From Planctomycetaceae bacterium (GTDB lineage: Bacteria > Planctomycetota > Planctomycetia > Planctomycetales > Planctomycetaceae): 35,439 nt of DNA. The translations under genes and the position numbers were made by a program. The DNA lies in NCBI GenBank assembly GCA_900299185.1, contig OMIV01000215.1, forward strand, positions 1 through 35,439, read 5' to 3'. Position 1 is the first letter of the stretch; each line of letters starts with the position of its first letter. Positions 6,942 to 16,912 of the stretch are shown piece by piece. The notes under the pieces are model-generated. The model had not been told where the DNA came from and did not search any database. It worked only from the letters and a program-made list of their open reading frames with translations.

Positions 6942-7194
6942 CGGTCAATCGCAAGTACTTACTCATTGACATTGTGGCCATCGCAATCTGTGGAGGTAAT
7001 TGATTACCGCGGCTCGTCGCATCGGCAATTCTCACACGTCGGTAACTGAAACTATTCTTCCATGATCAGCGCACACGACATCCGAAGCCCGAGGCGATAA
7101 GCAACTCCCCCAAGCCTACTACGAGCACAATCCGCTAACAGCTCACGACTCCAACCCACTCCATTGGGAGTGGGCGATCATACGCACAGAGCGA
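6942..7194. other. Gene-free stretch between insertion-sequence remnant and RTX gene
   Basis: There is no convincing ORF here. The only structure is a perfect 8-bp hairpin at 7155-7174 (CCCACTCC, loop ATTG, GGAGTGGG) just past the stop of the RTX gene. No U-tract follows on the minus strand, so it may or may not terminate transcription. Confidence 0.5.
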
Positions 7195-10100
7195 TCACGT
7201 CCTCAACAAGCCTTGCAGCAATGTATCGGGTAGAACGAACTGCTCATCAATAAGTTCGACGCTGATCGTTATGGTACGACCTTCTCCACCCGCTCCGACA
7301 TCAGACTTACCACCACCGTTCAACACATCGTTACCCTGCTCGCCAAGTAAGGTGTCACTGCCATCACCTCCGAGAAGACTGTCATCGCCATCGCCGCCAA
7401 TTAAGACATCAGCACCGGTTCCAGCGTCAATGTAATCATTTCCATCGCCGCCGCTGACTAGGTCATCCTCGGTACCTCCACTGATCGTGTCGTTGCCGTC
7501 ACCACCTCGAACAGTATCAAGCCCCGCCCCGGCCAAGATTGAATCGTCGCCGTGATTACCATCAATCAGGTCATTGCCAGAGTTGCCGTTGATCGTGTCG
7601 TTACCACGACCGCCGTCGAGACTGTCATCTCCCGCTCCACCAGCCAATGAATCGCTACCGAGATTCCCATTAATCGAGTCGCTTCCCTGAGACCCAATCA
7701 ACACATCGTCGCCTTCGCCACCGTCGATACTATCATCGCCGTCACCGCCATCAACGACATCGTTATCTAGCCCGCCGTCGATCCTGTCGTTACCTGCGTC
7801 GCCCGAGATGATGTCATTTCCGTCGCTTCCGTTGATCACATCTGCCCCGTCGCCACCGCTGATCGTGTCGACGCCGGCTCCGCCGTTGATGATGTCGTCG
7901 CCCCCATTGGCAGAAATGTGATCGTTATCGTCGCCGCCATTTATCTGTTCTTTGAAATTACTGCCCAAGATCACATCGACGCCAGCATCACCATTAAGCA
8001 ACAGATTAGTTTGCGAGAGTTTCGCCTTACTAGCATTAATAACATCGTCACCATCGCCGCCATTGATAATCACGGTCGAAAGACGACTGCCGCTGATATC
8101 TCCGATTTGAATGCTGTCGTTACCACCATTGCCATTGATGACCAACTCGGGAACGAGGTCCGTAATCGTAGCAACAGCAGTTCCATCAATGATGGTCAAG
8201 TCGCCATTCGAGTTTTGGCCGATCATCAACGTATTGGTCGAAGTGCTACCCTCGAAGATGGCAGCGTCAGAACCATCCCCTCCGTTGAGCGAGTCATTAC
8301 CTTGACCAGCACCTCGCCAAATCACGCTATCAACGCCCGCTCCTCCATGAAGCGAATCGTTTCCGGCCTGACCATTCAGGACGTCATCACCGTCATTCCC
8401 GAAGAGTGAGTCATTGCCTGCTCCTCCGAGTAGTGTGTCATTTGCTTCAGCACCACTGACCACATCGTCGCCAGCGCCTCCGACTAACACGTCGTTTCCG
8501 GTGGATGACGTCAGCGTGTCGTTACCGATGCCACCGAGCAGCGTGTCATCCGCGCTAAGCACGAGCGTATCGTCGTCTGTAATGAGCCCCACGGCTTGAC
8601 TATCGGCAAGAGTAGCACCGACGGGGTCTCGCAGATTTACAAAGAACGTTTCAGCACCTTCACTAATCACATCACCTGAGACAGTGACGCTGATCGTTTG
8701 AGATACTTGTCCGGGGGCAAAAGTAACTACTCCCGAGGCTGCGATATAATCGAAGCCGCCGAACGCAGTTCCGTTACCCGTTTCATATCCGACCGTCACT
8801 GGCGTCAGAGAAGCGGCAGACAATGAAACTGTGAAGTTGAAGGTTGTTGTGCTGTTACTTTCAGCCGCGGAAACATCGGTAATTGAAAGCCGTGGCCCAG
8901 AAACACCACCATCGTCGTCAGTGATGAGACCTTGAGCTTGAGAATCGACGATCACTCCGCCAACGGCGTTTGAAAGGTTAACGAAGAAAGTCTCGTTAGG
9001 CTCCGCGAGATTGTCTCCAAGCACCGGCACTCGAATTGTCTGACTGGTCTGACCCGGCAGAAATGTCAATGTGCCAGAGAGTCCAGAGTAGTCAACTCCC
9101 GTCCGAGCGGTACCGTCAGTTGTTGAATAATTAACTGTTACTGTCGACGTCGGCGCGATTGACAACGTCACGTCAAAGACCATCGTCGGAGGCGGAATGA
9201 TATTATTTCGAAACGTATAGCTATTTCCGCCAATACCAGCACCTACCAAATCTAGAACTCCATCTCCGTCGAAATCACCTACATCCAAATCATTCAAGAT
9301 GGATAAGAAGCCGGCACCAACAGGATTAAACGAGGTCGGATTTCCAAAGACACCATTTGTATTTACGAAGGCTTGCAATCCATTTTGAGAGTTGACACTG
9401 GCAATTAAGTCAAGGTCTCCGTCGCTATCTAAGTCCCCCGCGGCAAGCGCATCATCAAAGATGAGTCCCGAAGTGGCGAGAGTCTGAGCTAACGCGAATG
9501 TGCCCGTCCCGTTGTTCGTGATGATGCTGATTCCGCCGAATGTATTCGCTGTAGCAAAGTCGATATCCCCGTCGTTGTCCCAGTCACCTTGTTCGATATG
9601 AACCACGTTAAAGCTATTGGCCGTCGTCGTGACCGAACCCGCAGGCTGGAAAGTGCCGTTACCAATATTTCTTAGGAAAACCAACTGGCTCTGCGCTCCA
9701 TCAACCACCGCAGCATCTAGGTCGCCATCGCCATCGATATCTGCAAGGTCAATGTCTTCAGCTGAAACACGAAAACCCAGCGCGTAGACACTTAATTGTG
9801 TGAAGTTTCCCACACCGTCATTCGCGAAAACCTGAACCTCATTCTGCAGCGCCGTGACGAATACGAGATCGACGTCTCCGTCTCCATCAACGTCTCCCAC
9901 AGCATGTCCCATCGCGCCGAAAGCCTGACTTCCAACCAACGTTGGAGCACTGAGCACACTACTTCCATCGTTAAAGAGAACATGCCCCAAAGGGAATTGA
10001 TTACTTGGCGATAGACGGATCGCGGTTGTGACATCCAGGTCGCCATCGCTGTCTACGTCCGCGAGGATAAGTTCTTCCGGCAAACCGGAGGGAGCCGAGT

Positions 10101-11493
10101 ACGCGACACCGGTACTGAAGATGCCGTTGCCCTGATTCAACTGAACCGACACGAAGTTGTCGAACAGCGAAACGAGATCCAAATCACCATCGCCATCCAT
10201 GTCGCCCATTTCAATCGAGCGACCAAAGCCATTAGATCCCGAGCCATAACTCACGACGTCGTAACGATCGAAGTTGAAAGCAGCCGCATCTGTTTCATTC
10301 GCAGATATAACGTCGCGAATCGAAATCTGCGGCACCGAGTTGGCGGCTCCGTCATTGGTCTGCACGACATCGTTGCCTGCGCCACCATCTAGCAGGTCCG
10401 ATCCGCTGCCACCGTTAATGGTATCATTTCCACCCTGCCCGCGCAGTACGTCAGCACCAGAAATCGGTAACGAGACATCTTCGGTATCGCCGTAAATGTT
10501 GTCGGCACCACCACCACCGAAGACCGTATCGTTGCCCTGATCACCGACGACCAAGTCTGAATCGAGTCCGCCGATGATATTGTCGTCGCCAGCTCCACCG
10601 TTTAGTTCATCGACTCCGTTCTGACCGTAGATCGAGTCGTTGCCATTGCCACCAGTTATCGAGTCGTTGCCCGAATTACCAAGCACGTAGTCATTTCCGT
10701 CACCGGCGCTGATCAAGTCGTTGCCCGCACCGCCAAAGACAGAGTCATTTCCAGCTCCTCCATCGAGCGTATCAGTGCCCGCCTCACCCGAGATCGAGTC
10801 ATTTCCATTCTCACCAGCTACTTGATCGTTCCCTTGCCCTGCAGCGAGAGTGTCATCTCCATCTCCACCCTGCAGAGTATCAAGTCCATCACCACCGATG
10901 ACCGAGTCGGCACCCAGGCCCGCGTTCACTGAGTCCTGCCCATTACCCGCATCTACAAAGTCATTGCCATCGCCGGCTTGAATCGTGTCATTTCCATTGC
11001 TGGCAAAAATTGAGTCGTTCCCGCCCAACGAGGTAATGACGTCGTCTCCATCACCACTTTCTATATGCTCAGCGAAGTCAACGCTGCCGTTGATAATGTC
11101 GTCACCATTGCCGGTTGTGATCGAGATCGATGCCAGATTGTTGAAGACAGTCTTAGTTAACGAACTGACATCGACTGTGTTGCCATTTCCGTCGAGTTGG
11201 ATATCAATAGATGTGATTTGAGTTGCCAGAAAATTACCAGGACTGGGCGTGCCATCGATCAGCACTTCTGCTTGCCCGGCAGTTTGTGGATTCTCCCGGA
11301 CCGTGATGTTTTCTATTCCATTAGCGAGCACAACGAGGCCGCCATTCGCGAACAGGACCTGCGCACTCAGCATTGTTCGCGATTCGACAAGTTCAGCCGA
11401 ACGCACCTGCTTGGTGTACCGCTTGCGAGAGGATCGTCGAGTAGTCAAAGACGTCTTCTGAATTAGCGGTTGTAGCCAGGGGCGAATTCTCAC
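7195..11493 (-). CDS. Giant RTX / FG-GAP / Calx-beta surface protein
   Basis: About 1,432 residues, very acidic and rich in Gly, Asp and Asn, secreted and calcium-binding by composition. I chose GTG at 11493 because AAGGAG lies 7 nt upstream (11506-11501); a TTG at 11511 overlaps that site. The N-terminus is basic and then has LVESRTMLSA, the planctomycete LEPR-like export motif. Domain order by residue: N-terminal strands 45-130; RTX nonapeptides (GGxGxDx) 130-385; start of a Calx-beta domain 389-408; seven FG-GAP/VCBS repeats with DxDxDG loops 409-765; remainder of that Calx-beta 770-862; a second Calx-beta 868-975; RTX 985-1080; spacer; RTX 1140-1400; and a 35-residue hydrophobic-ended tail (VELIDEQFVLPDTLLQGLL). 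The likely role is extracellular adhesion or matrix; type I-like secretion is possible, but no transporter is nearby. The gene is intact although surrounded by wreckage. Confidence 0.9.
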   Translation of the reverse strand: MRIRPWLQPLIQKTSLTTRRSSRKRYTKQVRSAELVESRTMLSAQVLFANGGLVVLANGIENITVRENPQTAGQAEVLIDGTPSPGNFLATQITSIDIQLDGNGNTVDVSSLTKTVFNNLASISITTGNGDDIINGSVDFAEHIESGDGDDVITSLGGNDSIFASNGNDTIQAGDGNDFVDAGNGQDSVNAGLGADSVIGGDGLDTLQGGDGDDTLAAGQGNDQVAGENGNDSISGEAGTDTLDGGAGNDSVFGGAGNDLISAGDGNDYVLGNSGNDSITGGNGNDSIYGQNGVDELNGGAGDDNIIGGLDSDLVVGDQGNDTVFGGGGADNIYGDTEDVSLPISGADVLRGQGGNDTINGGSGSDLLDGGAGNDVVQTNDGAANSVPQISIRDVISANETDAAAFNFDRYDVVSYGSGSNGFGRSIEMGDMDGDGDLDLVSLFDNFVSVQLNQGNGIFSTGVAYSAPSGLPEELILADVDSDGDLDVTTAIRLSPSNQFPLGHVLFNDGSSVLSAPTLVGSQAFGAMGHAVGDVDGDGDVDLVFVTALQNEVQVFANDGVGNFTQLSVYALGFRVSAEDIDLADIDGDGDLDAAVVDGAQSQLVFLRNIGNGTFQPAGSVTTTANSFNVVHIEQGDWDNDGDIDFATANTFGGISIITNNGTGTFALAQTLATSGLIFDDALAAGDLDSDGDLDLIASVNSQNGLQAFVNTNGVFGNPTSFNPVGAGFLSILNDLDVGDFDGDGVLDLVGAGIGGNSYTFRNNIIPPPTMVFDVTLSIAPTSTVTVNYSTTDGTARTGVDYSGLSGTLTFLPGQTSQTIRVPVLGDNLAEPNETFFVNLSNAVGGVIVDSQAQGLITDDDGGVSGPRLSITDVSAAESNSTTTFNFTVSLSAASLTPVTVGYETGNGTAFGGFDYIAASGVVTFAPGQVSQTISVTVSGDVISEGAETFFVNLRDPVGATLADSQAVGLITDDDTLVLSADDTLLGGIGNDTLTSSTGNDVLVGGAGDDVVSGAEANDTLLGGAGNDSLFGNDGDDVLNGQAGNDSLHGGAGVDSVIWRGAGQGNDSLNGGDGSDAAIFEGSTSTNTLMIGQNSNGDLTIIDGTAVATITDLVPELVINGNGGNDSIQIGDISGSRLSTVIINGGDGDDVINASKAKLSQTNLLLNGDAGVDVILGSNFKEQINGGDDNDHISANGGDDIINGGAGVDTISGGDGADVINGSDGNDIISGDAGNDRIDGGLDNDVVDGGDGDDSIDGGEGDDVLIGSQGSDSINGNLGSDSLAGGAGDDSLDGGRGNDTINGNSGNDLIDGNHGDDSILAGAGLDTVRGGDGNDTISGGTEDDLVSGGDGNDYIDAGTGADVLIGGDGDDSLLGGDGSDTLLGEQGNDVLNGGGKSDVGAGGEGRTITISVELIDEQFVLPDTLLQGLLRT

Positions 11494-11957
11494 AATCAAG
11501 CTCCTTCTCAAGACAGATTTGCAATCAGGAGGGCGTTGCTGGATGACTTCTCTCTTCGAGTTCTCTATCAGGCCACACCATTTCTTCGGATTCGTGTCAG
11601 ACTTTTCGCACCCGGGTTAAAACTCCGTTACCGAGTTTCATGGGATGCAAACGGGGCCGCGATCGGCGCAAAGCCGCAGAAATTGTCGCTTCGCTCGTGC
11701 TGGAGATGACCCCTGTGGCAATTGATTCCGCCGTAAACAATTTCGGGCGAGCAGCGGTTGTCCGAACTCTGCTTCCGTTAATGACACTCACGAATAAGGC
11801 AGGTCATTATCGACGATTGGCACCACAAGTACGGACGGAGCATCACACTCATCAGGAAGCGATTACTTAACCGGTAGGGTTTATCAATCCTCTTCCCCGT
11901 TCCAGCCGTCGAGCTCAGTAAAGTTTGACACGCCGAAAGCATCAGAACCGACCTAAA
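11494..11957. other. Upstream region of the RTX gene, no clear gene
   Basis: It holds the ribosome-binding site (AAGGAG at 11506-11501 on the minus strand) and presumably the RTX promoter. Short frames on both strands over 11597-11870 have no recognisable family. The region ends at the terminal repeat of the next insertion sequence. Confidence 0.4.
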
Positions 11958-13461
11958 AGCCTGTTGAAAAAGATTGAGTGTTGGGTTTGCTCGCCAGGTG
12001 GTCGCGCTATGGTTCTGAGGCGTGGTGACTGGGGTTTCGAGGAATGGCAGGATGCTGGCTGATAGCGATGGGGCACTGGAAGCGGGAGCGGCAGCAAGCA
12101 CTGTGGATTGCCACTCAAGATGTCGCTGCGACGACTCGGCATGTGTTTTATGAGCGACTGAATCAACTGCTCTCGCAAGCCGGGTTCGATGATTGGCTCG
12201 AAGAGCTATGTCGAACATATTACTCCGGAAATGGTCGCACTTCGATTTTGCCCGGACAGTATTTTCGCATGCTGATGGTGGGGTATTTCGAAGCGATTGA
12301 TTCCCAGCGGGGAATCGCGTGGCGGTGTGCCGACAGTGCGTCTCTGAAGTCGTTTTTAGGTCTGTCAATTCACGAGACTACGCCAGATTACTCCAGTCTC
12401 ACCCGCATCACGGCGCGACTTCCTGAAGAGGTGTATCGCGAGACATTTTCGTTCGTGCTGCGAGTGGTCCATGAACACGTCTGCTCCAGGGGAAATCGTT
12501 GGGGTGGACTCCACTTCGTTGGAAGCCAATGCCGCCATGAAGTCGATCGTGAGGAAGGACAGTAGCGATAATTGGCTCGCTCATCTGAAGGTTTTGGCGG
12601 CTCAAGAAGGTATCAAGATCGCCTCGAAAGCGGATGCTATTCGGTTCGACAAGCAACGGGCCAAGCAGGGTAAGAAGACGGCTTCCAACGCCGATTGGAA
12701 GTCTCCCTCGGACCCCGATGCGCGGATCACGAAAATGCAAGACGGTTCCACGCACTTGGCGTATAAGGCCGAAAATGCTGTCGATTTGGAGACGGCCGTC
12801 ATCATCGCCGCAGAGATCTATGGTACCGATCAAACAGACTCCGGCACGCTCCCAGAGACCTTGCAAGCCGCGATTGAAACGTCGCTGAGGTTGATGACGA
12901 ATTGCGTTGCCGCGAAGTGGTGGCTGACAAGGGCTATCTGAAGAACGAGACTCTGCCGATCATCAGTCAGATCGGTGAGGGGCTGCGGGCCTACATCTCA
13001 GAACCCATTTCTCCCAGCGGTCGCACGTAGGTTGATAAGCCTGCCGAGCACGAACAGGCCGATCAAGCGAATCACCGTCGCGTCACGAGCGATCGAGGCA
13101 AGCGGCGGCGGCGTCTACGCGGAGAAATCGTGGAACGGACCTTTGCCCATACCTGCGAAACCTGTGGAGGTTGCCGAACTTGGCTACGAGGCCTCGATAA
13201 AATCCAAAAGCGTCACCTGAGGATAATACTGTCATACAATTTGGGATTGATACTCAAAGCGCTGATCGGAGCCTCAAAACCCCGAGCGTTCTCGCTCGTC
13301 CCGAGCTTTCATCGGCAATGTGAGCCCCTCCGATCAGCGTTCCCCTTCAGCCTGCAGTCGATTCTCATAGATTGCCGCTCGATACGTGATTTCAAATAAC
13401 TCGAGCCGCCAACACGTTACTCAGCCCCGGTTTTCAAGAATCACCACCTTTTCAACTGGCT
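11958..13461 (+). mobile_element. IS1182-like insertion sequence, inactivated
   Basis: Candidate terminal inverted repeats are AGCCTGTTGAAAAAG at 11958-11972 and CCTTTTCAACTGGCT at 13447-13461, which pair at 13 of 15 positions. The 1,504-bp length fits the IS1182/IS5-type group. One transposase gene fills the interior but is broken in several places. I could not see a target-site duplication. Confidence 0.65.
12068..13399 (+). pseudogene. IS1182-like transposase, multiply frameshifted
   Basis: The first frame (MGHWKRERQQALW to about 12480) holds the N-terminal DUF772-like region: PGQYFRMLMVGYFEAIDSQR, SLKSFLGLSIHETTPDYSSL. The catalytic start VGVDSTSLEANAAMKSIVR, with the first Asp, follows in another frame, then the insertion region and HLAYKAENAVDLETAVI. 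A third frame carries VVADKGYLKNETLP with a catalytic Asp, then a stop near 13030. A further stretch encodes VERTFAHTCE and WLRGLDKIQKRHL, the Glu-containing C-terminal motif. At least two frameshifts and one stop make it non-functional. All three DDE regions can still be recognised. Confidence 0.8.
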
Positions 13462-13571
13462 GCCATACCGAGCCCTATTTGAGTGCCGGTCTGGATTGTC
13501 AAATAGCTAAAGAAGAACAGGCGAGCCGAGTTGCGTTTGTAGTCCGGCTCATTTGTTTTGATGGTTTACGC

Positions 13572-14116
13572 TCACACTGAGACGGGATTGATCTCCATTG
13601 CTGACTTCTGCAGTTGGGACAATTCGTCGCCGAGGAAGTCGGAGACTTGTCGCCACAGCGTGCGGATCTGGATGGGGGAGGTCGCGAGGAAGACGGTGTC
13701 GAGCAGGTTTTCTTTTTCGAGCCGTAGCTTGATCACTTCCTGCCCCAGTTCGTGTTCGGCCAGCAGTTACTCTTCCGTCTGGAGCTGCCGCAAGTTGATG
13801 GCTTTGCCGACCTCCGCGTCGCTTTGATAGCGGCTGTAGTTATCAACTTTGTGTGGGTCGACACCACGTAGCAGAGCCAGCGACTGACGACAGACTTCGA
13901 GTTCGCGGTCTTCGAGGTCCTTCTTCTGCTGTTCGATCTGATGCTGCTCGGCGAGTAGCTCCGTGAGTCCCAAAGCCGCGACAGCCTTATCACGAGCCTG
14001 AGCACGAATGCGCTGAAAGAGCTGCGGAGTCGGCTCGTGATACCACTGATTTTCTTGTCGATACGTTGGGCGATGCGGTCTCGCCAGTTTTCTTTTTCCA
14101 CGACGGTTAATGGCAT
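13572..14116 (-). pseudogene. Coiled-coil partner of the AAA ATPase, broken
   Basis: Reading on the minus strand from ATG 14116 (AGGAG lies 7 nt upstream), the sequence is MPLTVVEKENWRDRIAQRID. A frameshift near 14050 then moves to a frame with EPTPQLFQRIRAQARDKAV, LTELLAEQHQIEQQKKDLED and LRGVDPHKVDNYSRYQ. A TAA at 13769-13767 interrupts that frame, which continues as LLAEHELGQEVIKLRLEKEN and RTLWRQVSDFLGDELSQLQ to the stop at 13574-13572. Heptad-like Leu/Glu/Gln spacing points to a coiled coil. In planctomycetes such proteins sit downstream of Ycf46-like AAA genes, as here. Function unknown. Confidence 0.6.
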
Positions 14117-14178
14117 GTGATGACTCCTGAGTGGATGTAATAAAGATGTCAAAAGAGAGCTGAGTTCGAAGTTTGCAC

Positions 14179-14322
14179 TCAGCGATGACGTCGACACGAT
14201 CGGCGACGGAACGGGTTCCGTCGCCCGGCGCCGAAGCCCGCGCGGGTGCCGATGTGCTTGCCTTGCCCGAAGGCGACATACGCCGCCCCCAACTTCAAAG
14301 CGATGGCGAAGAACGAGTCCAT
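14179..14322 (-). CDS. 47-residue ORF in the AAA operon
   Basis: Starts at ATG 14322 with AGGAG about 9 nt upstream, in line with the AAA gene (60 nt gap) and the coiled-coil gene (62 nt gap). The first 30 residues (MDSFFAIALKLGAAYVAFG, then QGKHIGTRAGF) form one hydrophobic helix followed by a Gly/Arg segment, as in a small membrane-anchored protein. The arginine-rich tail after residue 33 may be out of frame, since neighbouring genes carry frameshifts. The good ribosome-binding site and conserved-looking helix argue that it is or was a real gene. Confidence 0.45.
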   Translation of the reverse strand: MDSFFAIALKLGAAYVAFGQGKHIGTRAGFGAGRRNPFRRRSCRRHR

Positions 14323-14381
14323 AGGACGTACTCCTGTCGGTGTTCACTGAGCGAATTGCGTTGGCGTCTGAATGCAGACGC

Positions 14382-15905
14382 TCAACGGCGAGGAGTTTCT
14401 CCAGCCGGCGCAGCGCGGCCGTAAAGCCTGGGCACTTCGGCAGAGAGGCAGCGTCCCGAAACGCAAGTCCGCAAACGCTCCACTGACTCTGCGGCCGTCA
14501 CTGCTATTGGCACGATCTGCGGGACAGCATCCTTCAACGGCACGTCCAACAAAGCTGCCAGACGACAACACGCACGGATCTCGGCTCCGGTCCAATGTTC
14601 GTCAACGGGCACCGCTTGCTCGGCATCGAGTTCGTATTGGTCGCGATACAGACTCCAGATCGCGGCCTTCTCTTCGGGGCTAGGCAGGTCCAGAAAGAAG
14701 ATGCCTTCAAAGCGTTCGGCTCGCGAGAACTCCGGCGGCAAACGGCTGATGTCGTAGCACGTTGCGACGACATGGACCTCGCTCTGATGGTCGTTGAGCC
14801 AAGTTAGGAACGTCCCAAACAGCCGCGACGACACGCCCGAATCCGATGCGCCGCCGACACCGATTAGTCCCTTCTTGATCTCGTCGATGAAGAGCACGCA
14901 CCGAGCCATCGCCTTGGCAATACGCAATGCCTTCCACACATTTTGCTCAGTCTGACCGACTAGCGAACCAAACAAAGCACCGACATCCAAGACCAACGTC
15001 GGACGCCCGGTCTCTGTTCCCAAGGCTTTCGCGAAGGCGGACTTCCCCACGCCCGGTACTCCCAGGAGCAATACCCCGCGCAGCCGTTTCAGAGATGTCA
15101 GTCGCCCCGTGTGTAACAGCCACCGTTTGCAAAACGCCTTCAAGGCTTTCAGTCCGCCGAGGTTGTCAAAACTATGACCGCCGCGATGTAGTTGCAGCAG
15201 TCCCGACTTCGTCAGCCTCTGTGCCTTGAGTTCCCACAGAGGCTCCGGACGATGGTGCCTTGTCGCACCAGCGACAAACGAAACGCCCCCTCTGCTTCGT
15301 ACCGCGTCAGCTCGGCGGCAGTATCGAAAACAGTCTGCAACGCTGTCCCGTTTGGTAACTTCGCCATCTTCGGTCGCGATGCCGCGTGCGATGACTTCCA
15401 GTTGTTCGCGCGTGGGTAATTCATGTGCCAGCACCACAAACAACTTCTCGAGATCGACCGGCACCTGCACGGCGGGCGACAGCACCACGATGAAGGTGCG
15501 GTTCTACTTGCCCGCGACGATCTGATGAGCGAGTGCCTGCACGATCTCTGACGACTGTACCAAGCGATGAAAGTTCGGCAGCTCCAGCAACGCCGCTCCG
15601 TCTTCATTGGCGAGCGTCCCCAACGCACAAATCGCAGCCAGCGGATCGGAATTGCTCTCTGGCCCAGAAGTCTGCCCACCCACTCGGAAGCCAGGATCAA
15701 CATCTCAAGTCGCCAGCGACCATTTCTCCGGAGCACACACCGCCGCGATCTCCCGCAGCGCGTCTTCGTGCTCTTGACTCTTAATCCATAACCCAGTGAA
15801 ACACGCTCGCACATACTCGGCGAGATTGTCGGTTAAAGACGTATTGTTGCCTGAAGTTGATCTGCCGGAAGATCGATGATCGAGGAAACACAGTTCGCCT
15901 CTCAT
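14382..15905 (-). pseudogene. Ycf46-like AAA ATPase, inactivated
   Basis: The original protein was about 505 residues. Recognisable parts in order: N-terminal TSLTDNLAEYVRACFTGLWI; a segment ending GAALLELPNFHRLVQSSEIV; FIVVLSPAVQVPVDLEKLFV; Walker A GVPGVGKSAFAKALG; VGALFGSLVGQTEQNV; Walker B CVLFIDEIKKGL; sensor VVATCYDISRLPPEFSRAERF; and WTGAEIRACCRLAALLD. Lesions are TGA at 15707-15705 (probably a Trp codon), TAG at 15506-15504 (probably Gln or Glu), and a pair of compensating frameshifts around 15250-15350 that scramble about 30 residues (the correct frame there reads ALQTVFDTAAELTRYEAEGA). The catalytic module downstream is still open from 15488. Ycf46-like ATPases are cytosolic AAA proteins of unclear role. 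Confidence 0.8.
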
Positions 15906-15951
15906 GGGAATACCAGGTCGTGAGTGACGCTAGCTAAGTCTCACTTGATGC

Positions 15952-16893
15952 TTAGACGACTTCATGATGCAAGACGCTGAGTTCATTTAGCAGTTGCTCG
16001 ATCGACTCTTCCAATCGTTTAAGCGTCTCAGGAGTGCGTTCCAACAAGCCTTCTTTAGCCTGCACTTTAAGCTCTTTCGCAAAGGCAGACGCCGCAGTGC
16101 CGCCCAAATTGGCCGAGGCTCCCTTCAATGAATGAGCGAGGCGATGCGTGGCATGCACGTCGCGGCACCGCACTGCGGCGGCGAGATCATCAAGGCTTCG
16201 GCGCGAGTCCTCGCGGAAGATCTCAGTCAGAAGTTGCAGAGTGTTCGGGTCACGATCAACGCGTGACAAGACCCCTTCGCGATCCAAGATCTCTACTTCG
16301 CTAGTCTCGATCGGAACCGCGACGCTTGTCGTCGGCTTTTGAAGCATTTGCGCCATCGTCCCCAACAACTCCGCGACCTTGATCGGCTTGCAGACATAGC
16401 TGTCCATTCCGGCTTGTAAGCAGCGTTGACGATCGCCCTCCATCGCGTGCGCTGTCAGAGCGATGATCGGCAAGTGCTGACCCGGCTGCTCAGCCACGCG
16501 AATCGCTGCAGTTGCTTCGAAACCATTCATCTCGGGCATCTGCACGTCCATCAGCACGATGTCAAAGAGCTTTTCATGAACGTGCTCGACGGCTTCGCGA
16601 CCGTTATTCGCAAACACAACCTGATGCCCGCGCTTCGTTAGTAGATTCAGAATCAACTGCTGATTCACGAAATTGTTGTCTTCGGCGACGAGGATGGTCA
16701 GTGCAGGCAACTCCGGCTCTTGTGTATGCATTGCCGCCGAAGCGACATCGACTTGCGCAAACGAGCGTGCGACATCGTTTGTATGACGGCATCCATCAGT
16801 TCGGATTGCTTGATCGGTTTCACCAAATAAGCATTCAAGTTCAGTCGATCGCAGTGAGTGCCCGCGTCATAGCAATCAACCGAAGTAAGCAAC
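15952..16893 (-). pseudogene. Hybrid histidine kinase remnant: partial receiver, receiver, HPt
   Basis: The long open part, 15952-16731 (259 codons from MHTQEPELPAL), encodes a full receiver domain: acidic pocket AEDN, phospho-acceptor Asp62 in VLMDVQMPEMNG, ALTAHAM, and Lys115 in YVCKPI. An HPt domain follows, with phospho-His200 in RLAHSLKGASANLG. Upstream, in a different frame, is the tail of another receiver (LLLTSVDCYDAG, then NAYLVKPIKQSELMDAVIQ), so one frameshift near 16760 separates them and the kinase core is gone. Only the last part of a multidomain sensor kinase survives. The receiver-HPt module keeps all key residues and could still be translated from the internal ATG. Confidence 0.78.
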
Positions 16894-16912
16894 AAATGCG
16901 GCGTTCTCGACA

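Noticed and set aside
7155-7174. Hairpin as a proven Rho-independent terminator
   Set aside because: The stem is perfect but no U-tract follows on the minus strand, so it is only noted as a structure.
7918-8409. Plus-strand ORF of 163 codons inside the RTX gene
   Set aside because: It is the reverse of GGxGxD repeats and has low-complexity I/V/T/S composition; no independent support.
12975-13220. Separate small plus-strand ORF in the IS1182-like element
   Set aside because: The genuine transposase motifs VVADKGY and VERTFAH lie in other frames across this stretch.
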